The translations under genes were made by a program, and so were the position numbers. 64,000 nucleotides of DNA from Zoogloea sp. (GTDB taxonomy: Bacteria; Pseudomonadota; Gammaproteobacteria; Burkholderiales; Rhodocyclaceae): assembly GCF_023150065.1 (NCBI RefSeq), contig NZ_JAKLLN010000004.1, positions 186,001 to 250,000 on the forward strand. Direction: 5' to 3'. Of the stretch, positions 56,500 through 64,000 are shown one piece after another. Positions within the stretch are counted from its first letter, which is position 1; each line of letters opens with the position of its first letter. The notes beneath the pieces were generated by a model. The model had not been told where the DNA came from and searched no databases. It was given only the letters and a program-made list of their open reading frames with translations.

Positions 56500-57774
56500 T
56501 CAGGCCCGCGCCGGTGTGGCCGGGTGGGCACCGGCAGCAAACACCGCCAGCAACACGCTGAAACCGAGGGTACCGAGGGACGACGCGAACATCGACCCGA
56601 CGTTGGAGAACACCAGCTCGCCGATCAGCAGCACCAGGCCCCAGGTGGCGAACAGGCGCTTGTCACCATCCAGGCTGCGGCGCGCCGCCACAAAATGCCC
56701 CAGGGTGCCGGCCCAGAAGGCCAGCATGGCCAGGGTGCCCACCAGCCCGGTGGTGGTGAGATGGTCGATGAACAGGTTGTGCAGCCCGCCAAAGGTGGTG
56801 AGGATGGGTGGCAGGGTGCCCGCCGCCACGGCCGCCGCCACGGCACTGCGGAAATTGCCCAGGCCGATGCCGAACACCGGGTTGGCCAGGAACTGCTCCC
56901 AGCCCCACTGCCAGCTCAGCAGGCGCAGGCCGAGGGAGGTCTCCCGGGCGCTCGGCGATGCGGGGTTGGCCAGGTAGGCGCTGACCTCGGCGATCCCCTC
57001 GGCCAGGCGTGCGCCCACCAGCTCGCTGGCCAGCAGGGCGGCCAGCACCACGGAGACGAGAGCGGCCAGCACCCAGCGCCGGGGGATGGGCCGACGACCC
57101 GGCATGTAGAGCACGGCGATCGACATCAGCGGCAGGGCTGCCCAGGCCGAGCGGGTTTCCGACAGCAGCGCCGCCATCAAGCCGCCGACGATGGCCAGCA
57201 GCGCAAGGGCCGGCGCCCCCGCCAGCGGCCGAACACCCACCGCCAGCCCACCGGCCAGGCCGGCCACCGCCACCACGGCGCTGTAGTTGCCAAATGGCCC
57301 GGGGCTCGAGAACGGCCCCATGGGCCGGCCCGAATTGAGGGCCAGCAGGCCCTCTCCCCCACCGCTGCCCACGGCCAGGGCCGCCAGCGCCCCCGCCGCC
57401 AGACCTGCCACGGCCAGACCGAAAAGCACCGACGGCCGGGAGATGCCGAGGCGCCGGAACAGCAGATACACCAGGATCGCCGCCAGCAGGTGGGTTGGCC
57501 GGTCCAGCGCCCGGGCGTTCCAGCCCAGCAAGGCCATGTTGAGCAGATAGGCCGCCGGCAGCACGGCACAGGCCAGCATGAAGCGCCGGTCGAGGCGGTC
57601 GAAGCGGCGCCCGGGTGCCACCGCCACGACCAGCCCGCCGGCAGCCATGAGCAAGGCGAGATTGCGGGCCAGGCCCGCCGAGAGCATCAGGCCGAGCAGG
57701 AACAGGGGCAGCAGCCAGGGCGCCACACGGACGACCAGGGCGGGCATCGATCCAGGCAGTCGCTCAGGAAGCAT
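56500..57774 (-). CDS. O-antigen ligase (WaaL/Wzy-type) family membrane protein
   Basis: 424 aa with ten to twelve transmembrane segments and one larger periplasmic loop containing TSLGLRLLSWQWGWEQFLAN, GIGLGNFRS and HNLFIDHL, where the conserved Arg and His of the O-antigen ligase family lie. It joins O-antigen or another polymer to lipid A-core in the periplasm, or acts as a Wzy polymerase. Overlaps the preceding gene by 11 bases. Confidence 0.85.
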   Translation of the reverse strand: MLPERLPGSMPALVVRVAPWLLPLFLLGLMLSAGLARNLALLMAAGGLVVAVAPGRRFDRLDRRFMLACAVLPAAYLLNMALLGWNARALDRPTHLLAAILVYLLFRRLGISRPSVLFGLAVAGLAAGALAALAVGSGGGEGLLALNSGRPMGPFSSPGPFGNYSAVVAVAGLAGGLAVGVRPLAGAPALALLAIVGGLMAALLSETRSAWAALPLMSIAVLYMPGRRPIPRRWVLAALVSVVLAALLASELVGARLAEGIAEVSAYLANPASPSARETSLGLRLLSWQWGWEQFLANPVFGIGLGNFRSAVAAAVAAGTLPPILTTFGGLHNLFIDHLTTTGLVGTLAMLAFWAGTLGHFVAARRSLDGDKRLFATWGLVLLIGELVFSNVGSMFASSLGTLGFSVLLAVFAAGAHPATPARA

Positions 57775-58801
57775 CGTGGAGGCAGACCCCGGTGGTGCGG
57801 AAGGCGTCGCTCATCTGGCGCTTTTCATCAGCAGACTTGAAGCGCACCCGGTCCCAGCCGAAGGCCACCACCCGGGTGCTGGCCGGGCTGGTCTGGCGGG
57901 CGAACAGCAGGGCGCTGGAGCGCACCCCCACCACGGCGTCGTAGGGGGTGTTGGCGAGATGCACCTCGAGGGGCTCGGCCAGGGTCACCACACTGTAGTC
58001 GGGGTGGTTGAGCTCGCGCTCCGGGTCTTTCGGGTGCCCTTTGTAGAACACCTGCGCCATGCCCTCGGCGGCCAGCCAGGCGTGGATCTCGTCGCTCACG
58101 GCGTCACGGTCGGCGGGCTTCATCAGGCCGGCGCCCACCAGGGGCTGGCCGATGACCAGCGCCCGCCGGGGGCCGCCGGACGCCACCGCGTCGCCCCGGG
58201 GGGTGACCAGGGGCGGCAGCGCCACCGCCTTGTCGGCGGGGTATTCGTGGGGCAGGCCGGGCAGCACGTAGACGCGGTCACAGAAGGGCGCGTCGGAGCC
58301 GATGCGATCCCCCGAGAAGCACCAGTAATCGAGCTCGGGGGCGATCAGCCGGCGCAGCTTGCGGGCGTACTGGGCCAGGCGCTTAGGCAGGCTGAGGGGA
58401 TAGCGGCGGATGCTGATGAGGCCGTCGGGCAGGATGCGGGCGTGCATCTGCGTGGCCCCGGCGGCCTTGGGCAGAGCGCGCAGGAAGTAGTTGATGGCCT
58501 CGGTGTCGAACACCGCGCTGTGGATGTGCAGGGCGCTGCAGCGCCCCACCAGGCCCGCCACCAGGCGGATGTTGGCGCGCTGGCGGCGCAGGCGCCCGAA
58601 GGGGCCGGGCAGAGGCTCCCAGCGCGGCCACGGCATGTACACCGCGGCGTCCCAGTCGGCCTCGCGGACGATGGGGGTGACGCCCGGCTTGTACCACACC
58701 AGCACCTGGCGGGCGTCGGCCTCGTGGACTTCGGCGATGCGCCGGGCGGCCAGGTATTGCAGGGGTGAGGCGACGAAATAAACGGCAACGCGGTCGCTCA
58801 T
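57764..58801 (-). CDS. Sialyltransferase-like glycosyltransferase (GT52/polysialyltransferase-like)
   Basis: 345 aa GT-B-type protein. It begins AVYFVASPLQYLAARRIAEV, the pattern of GT52-type transferases, and includes RRALVIGQPLVGAGLM, the YKGHPKDPERE block (the HP motif binds CMP-sugar in sialyltransferases) and VGVRSSALLFARQTSP with the serine motif. A CMP-sialic acid or similar donor is therefore possible, but no nonulosonate synthesis gene lies in the window. Nine bases after msbA. Confidence 0.7.
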   Translation of the reverse strand: MSDRVAVYFVASPLQYLAARRIAEVHEADARQVLVWYKPGVTPIVREADWDAAVYMPWPRWEPLPGPFGRLRRQRANIRLVAGLVGRCSALHIHSAVFDTEAINYFLRALPKAAGATQMHARILPDGLISIRRYPLSLPKRLAQYARKLRRLIAPELDYWCFSGDRIGSDAPFCDRVYVLPGLPHEYPADKAVALPPLVTPRGDAVASGGPRRALVIGQPLVGAGLMKPADRDAVSDEIHAWLAAEGMAQVFYKGHPKDPERELNHPDYSVVTLAEPLEVHLANTPYDAVVGVRSSALLFARQTSPASTRVVAFGWDRVRFKSADEKRQMSDAFRTTGVCLHDAS

Positions 58802-58810
58802 GGGATGACC

Positions 58811-60552
<1,742 letters not shown>

Positions 60553-60556
<4 letters not shown>

Positions 60557-61215
60557 TCCCGGTGCAGGACCTTGTCCACGATCAGGCTGGCCCAGCCTTC
60601 GGCCCGAAAACGGTCGTGCATCTCGAGGCGGTTGTATTCGGTGTCCACCCACTCCAGAAAGCCGATGGGCGACTGGCGGTTGCGGGCCACGTAAGTGGCG
60701 AAGAAGAAATCCAGCACGCCGGTCTTGGCCTGCTTGAAGTGGCCGTACTTCCAGCCCAGCTCGGCCATGGCGGCCTCGACCGGGTGGCCCAGGTGCAGGA
60801 TGCGGTACAGGGCGGCCCCCAGGCCGGCCCGGTCGGCGCCCGACTTGCAGTGCAGCAGGGCCGGGTACTGGATGTTCCGGAAGAGCGCGTCCATGGCGTG
60901 CACCTCTTCGATCTCGGGGGGCGTGCGGGAGTAAAGCTTGACGTCGTGGAGGGCGATGCCGAGCTGCTCGCAGGCCTCCTTTTCGAGGGCATAGGAGCCA
61001 TAGCCGTGGGCGCCGCGCAGGTTGATCACGCTGGCGAGACCGAGGCGGTCACGATACTTGCGGAGCTGGGCCGGGCTGGGCTGGCTGCTGCGGTACATGC
61101 CGCCGCCCAGGTCGTAGAAGTTGCTGTACACGGCGCGGACGGCGCCGTGATCCACCAGGTGCATGTCCAGCCAGGCCCGGATGCGGCCGCTGGTGGTCGA
61201 GATGTCCATGATCAT
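60553..61215 (-). CDS. Tyrosine/dual-specificity phosphatase-like protein
   Basis: 220 aa. The catalytic P-loop is HCKSGADRAG (C-x5-R). The general-acid region and the strand VINLRGAH (a DLR-like motif) and YRSSQPSPAQLRKY are those of the bacterial dual-specificity phosphatase family, which also includes enzymes acting on sugar or lipid phosphates. Encoded between the heptose kinase and MsbA, with four-base overlaps on both sides, so it may dephosphorylate an LPS or heptose intermediate. Start could be MDISTT (61209). Confidence 0.8.
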
Positions 61216-62474
61216 GGGCGGGCGGGCAGCAGCAGGTGGGGGCCGAGGCTGGCCAGCAGGGTGTCGCGGCCAGCGGCATCGAGGGCCACCACCCAGTCCA
61301 CGGGGCGCAGGGCGGCGAGCAGGGCCAGGGTGTCGGCCGGGGTGTCGGCGGCTTCGACGATCAGCACCCGGTCGGCCTGGCGCCCGGCCTGCTCGAGGGT
61401 GGCGAGCAGCGCCGCGTCGGGCTGGCCGACAGGGCCCGGCAGCACGGCGATGCGCTCGCCGGCGCTGCGCGCCCGCTGGGCCGCGGAGAGCACCGCCGCG
61501 AGGCCCAGGCAGCCCCGGGCCAGGGGCTCGTGTACGTCCATGGCGGCATACAGTTCGTCGAGGGTGGCAGTGGCGGTGCCCAGCTTGCCCACCACCACGC
61601 CCGCCGCCAGGTTGGCCAGGGCGGTGGCCTCGAGCAGGCTGAGGCCGGCGGCGATGCCGCAGCCCAGGGCGGCCGACACGGTGTCGCCAGCGCCGGTCAC
61701 GTCGTACACCTCCCGCGCCCGGGTGGGTTGATGGTGGGCCGGCTGGCCGCGCTGGAGCAGGGTCACGCCCTGCTCACCGCGGGTCACCAGCAGGGCATCC
61801 AGGTCGAGCTCGGCGCGCAGGGCCTCGCCCCGGGCGATCAGGGTGGCCTCGTCGGGGCAGGGGCCGACCACGGCCTCGAACTCGGACAGGTTGGGCTTGA
61901 CGATGGTCGCGCCCCGGTAACGGGAGAAATCGGTGCCCTTGGGGTCCACCACCACCGGCACGCCCCGGGCCCGGGCCAGGGCGATCAGGGCCGGCACATC
62001 GGCCAGGGTGCCCTTGGCGTAGTCCGACAGCACCAGCACATCCACGCCCTCCAGGTGGGCGGCCAGGGCAGCGGCCACCTTCGGCGCATGGCCGGCGGCA
62101 AAACGCTCTTCAAAATCCAGGCGGATCAGCTGCTGTTGACGGGAGATGACGCGCAGCTTGGTGATGGTGGGGGCATCGACAAGGCGCTCGAAGCTGCAGT
62201 CCACCCCGCGGGCGGCCAGATTGTCATCCAGCAGGCGACCGGCCTCGTCGTCACCCACCAGGCCGATGACCCGCGCCCGCGCCCCCAGGGAGGCGGCGTT
62301 GAGGGCCACGTTGCCCGCTCCGCCAGCGCGCACTTCGTCGTTCTTCACCTGCACCACCGGCACCGGCGCCTCGGGCGAGATGCGGGCCGTGGCCCCGTGC
62401 CAGTATCGATCGAGCATCACGTCGCCGCACACGAGCACGCGGCAGGCGGAGAAGTCCGGCAGGGAGAAATGCAT
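61212..62474 (-). CDS. hldE: D-glycero-beta-D-manno-heptose-7-phosphate kinase with decayed nucleotidyltransferase tail
   Basis: 420 aa. Residues 1-320 are a complete RfaE1-type sugar kinase: GDVMLDRYWHGATARISPEA, AGGAGNVALNAASLGA, and YDVTGAGDTVSAAL with the catalytic GAGD. Residues 325-420 line up with the cytidylyltransferase (RfaE2) half of bifunctional HldE, including ERIAVLPGPVGQPDAALLAT and LRPVDWVVALDAAGRDTLLA, but the HxGH and KGGD nucleotide motifs are lost. Probably only the kinase works, and a separate HldC would be needed. It makes ADP-heptose precursor for LPS; first gene of the msbA operon. Confidence 0.88.
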   Translation of the reverse strand: MHFSLPDFSACRVLVCGDVMLDRYWHGATARISPEAPVPVVQVKNDEVRAGGAGNVALNAASLGARARVIGLVGDDEAGRLLDDNLAARGVDCSFERLVDAPTITKLRVISRQQQLIRLDFEERFAAGHAPKVAAALAAHLEGVDVLVLSDYAKGTLADVPALIALARARGVPVVVDPKGTDFSRYRGATIVKPNLSEFEAVVGPCPDEATLIARGEALRAELDLDALLVTRGEQGVTLLQRGQPAHHQPTRAREVYDVTGAGDTVSAALGCGIAAGLSLLEATALANLAAGVVVGKLGTATATLDELYAAMDVHEPLARGCLGLAAVLSAAQRARSAGERIAVLPGPVGQPDAALLATLEQAGRQADRVLIVEAADTPADTLALLAALRPVDWVVALDAAGRDTLLASLGPHLLLPARP

Positions 62475-62604
62475 GCGCTGACAGGCACCTGCGAGGCAGG
62501 CACCGGAGGAATAAAGGACGGATTATCGCATCAAGGGTGGAGGGGCGCGAAGGGGCGGGGGCGGAGCCGCCCGATGCCGACCTCAACAAACGCTCCCGAA
62601 AGCC

Positions 62605-62620
62605 TGTGACTCACGTCACA
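62605..62620. promoter_or_regulatory. CRP/Vfr-type binding site
   Basis: A perfect TGTGA-CTCACG-TCACA, centred at 62612.5 and 62 bases before the start of the sensor kinase at 62675. It sits in the 200-base divergent region between hldE and that gene. Confidence 0.7.
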
Positions 62621-62674
62621 ATATGCCAATGACGCACTCCTGCACTCCTCGCAGCCCACGGATTTTTGCCCGGC

Positions 62675-64000
62675 ATGACTAGCGGCATCAAGGGCTCCAC
62701 CGACTGGTTCGGCCGGCTACCGGAGCAGCTCGCCTTCATCGGGCTGTACCTGGCCCTGGATGCGGTGAGCTTCATCCATCCCCTGTGGGGGCTGAACATC
62801 ACCCCGTGGAATCCGGCCCCGGCCCTCGGGCTGGTGTTCCTGATCCGGCATGGGCGCAGCGCCTGGCTGGCCACGGTGCTGGCGGTCGTGCTGGGCGATT
62901 TCGTCGTCTACGATTTCGAGCCCCTGCGCTGGCCCCTGCTGGGCACCAGCCTGGTACTGGCTGCCGGCTATGTGGCGCTGGGCTCGGAGCTGGCCCGCAT
63001 CCTGCCCCGGGACAGCCTGCTGAATACCCGCCGGGCCCTGGTCACCTGGTTCATCGGGGTGGCCCTGGGTACCCTGCTGGTGAGCCTCCTGTACGTGTTC
63101 TCCCTGCGCCTGGGCGGGTTTCTGGTGCCGAGCGGCTGGTGGCAGGCCCTGCTGCGCTTCTGGGTCGGCGACGGGGTGGGCATCGCCATCCTGATGCCCC
63201 TGCTGTGGTGGCTGGGCAATGAGCAGGGGCGCCGGCAGCTGCTGCAGGCCATTCGCCAGCCGGAAAGCGGTGGCTATCTGGCCCTCGCCGTGGCCACCCT
63301 GTGGCTGGCCTTCGGTATCGGCGGACACAACGGCTTCAAGCTGTTCTACCTGCTCTTCCTGCCCATCGCCTGGGCCGCCGGACGCCAGGGCATGGCCGGG
63401 GCCATCATCTGCGCCGCCTTCCTGCAGCTGGGGGTCATCGTCGCGGTGCAGCTGCTCGACTACAGCGCGGTCACCGTCGCCGAGCTCCAGATCCTGGCCC
63501 TGGCCATGGCCCTGGTGGGCTTCTTCGTCGGCGTGGTGGTGGATGAAAAGCGGCGTACCGGCACCGAACTGCGCCATAGCCTGCGCCTGGCCGCAGCCGG
63601 CGAGATGGCCGGTGCCCTGGCCCATGAGCTGCAGCAGCCTCTCACCGCCCTGCGTGCGTATGCCGGCGCCTGCGAACGCCTGATCGAGCGGGGCGCTACC
63701 TCCGAGCAGCTGCTCGCGGCCGTGCAGTGCGTACAGCGGGAGTCGGCCCGGGCCGACGCGACGGTGCGGCGCCTGCAGGATTTCTACCGGGCGGAGCCCA
63801 CCCGCCTGGAGTCCGTGGCCCTGGAGACGCTGGTGGAGGCGGCGGTGGCCCCCTTCCGCAACCAGGCCGAACAGGAGGGCGTGCGGCTGAAGGTCAATGC
63901 GCTCCCGGCGGTGTCCCTGTGGGCGGACCGCCTGCAACTGGAAGTGGTGCTGCGCCACCTGCTCGCCAACGCTTTCGATGCCGTCGGCGACAGTCCGCGC
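62675..64000 (+). CDS. MASE1-domain sensor histidine kinase (3' truncated by the window edge)
   Basis: 442 codons visible, still open at the end. About eight transmembrane segments in residues 1-290 form a MASE1 sensor (ITPWNPAPALGLVFLI, then FWVGDGVGIAILMPLLWWL). The kinase follows, with phospho-acceptor His near residue 318 in GEMAGALAHELQQPLTALRA and the start of the ATPase domain (LQLEVVLRHLLANAFDAVGD). A regulator is expected just downstream. A CRP-type site lies upstream. Confidence 0.88.
   Translation, partial: MTSGIKGSTDWFGRLPEQLAFIGLYLALDAVSFIHPLWGLNITPWNPAPALGLVFLIRHGRSAWLATVLAVVLGDFVVYDFEPLRWPLLGTSLVLAAGYVALGSELARILPRDSLLNTRRALVTWFIGVALGTLLVSLLYVFSLRLGGFLVPSGWWQALLRFWVGDGVGIAILMPLLWWLGNEQGRRQLLQAIRQPESGGYLALAVATLWLAFGIGGHNGFKLFYLLFLPIAWAAGRQGMAGAIICAAFLQLGVIVAVQLLDYSAVTVAELQILALAMALVGFFVGVVVDEKRRTGTELRHSLRLAAAGEMAGALAHELQQPLTALRAYAGACERLIERGATSEQLLAAVQCVQRESARADATVRRLQDFYRAEPTRLESVALETLVEAAVAPFRNQAEQEGVRLKVNALPAVSLWADRLQLEVVLRHLLANAFDAVGDSPR

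Overview
The window is a 64 kb piece of a high-GC chromosome. The gene content (nirJ/nirN/nnrS denitrification genes, bluB, a MASE1 sensor, a bufferin operon, an LPS glycosyltransferase block) and the family-level resemblance of the proteins point to a Betaproteobacterium, most likely of the Rhodocyclales (Azospira/Azonexus/Zoogloea type). That placement is an inference from protein resemblance, not a search. I saw no tRNA, rRNA, CRISPR array, phage or intact transposase.

Layout. 1-6566: the end of a GntR regulator, then a tight operon for an AprA-like flavoprotein, an AprB-like two-cluster ferredoxin, a periplasmic binding protein with a NosL-like tail, an ABC permease, an ABC ATPase and a HEAT-repeat protein. 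6592-7263: a YitT-type membrane protein. 7402-10188: a bufferin (RiPP metallophore) operon, bufABC, with its own ECF sigma factor and zinc-finger anti-sigma. 10388-12709: a three-part fusion of a cyclic-nucleotide-binding-like domain, an acetate-kinase domain and a PduL phosphotransacylase. 12784-13549: a 766-bp palindromic element. 13568-17104: a NERD-helicase, CreA, and a receiver-histidine kinase. 17307-22989: a denitrification island (nirJ, nirN, DUF2249, Dnr-type regulator, nnrS) with two FNR/Dnr boxes. 23084-36593: a PAS-GGDEF-EAL protein, TerC, SrkA, a HAD protein, FabI, RdgC, a small operon with a strong promoter and twin operators, BluB, DbpA and a J-like protein. 36688-41516: a TlpA-DevBCA-type exporter operon and DUF4197. 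41554-46575: pxpBCA plus glutamate dehydrogenase, then a CorA/ZntB transporter. 46591-47185: a second, shortened copy of the palindromic element. 47197-62474: an LPS/surface-glycan region (two paralogous polysaccharide deacetylases, about nine glycosyltransferases, an O-antigen ligase, MsbA, a tyrosine-phosphatase-like protein and a heptose kinase). 62675-end: a MASE1 histidine kinase cut by the window edge, with a perfect CRP-type site upstream.

How it fits together. The Dnr-type regulator encoded here has the E-x-x-S-R recognition helix that reads TTGAT-N4-ATCAA. A perfect copy of that site lies in front of nirJ and a core-conserving copy lies between DUF2249 and its divergent neighbour, so the island is probably locally controlled by NO or low oxygen. 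pxpBCA and gdhA together would convert 5-oxoproline to glutamate and on to 2-oxoglutarate. The most unusual items are the CNB-AckA-PduL fusion, whose phosphotransacylase looks intact but whose kinase and nucleotide-sensor motifs are altered; the AprAB-like/ABC/HEAT operon; the palindromic element, whose two copies show compensatory hairpin changes; and the twin-operator promoter at 31169.
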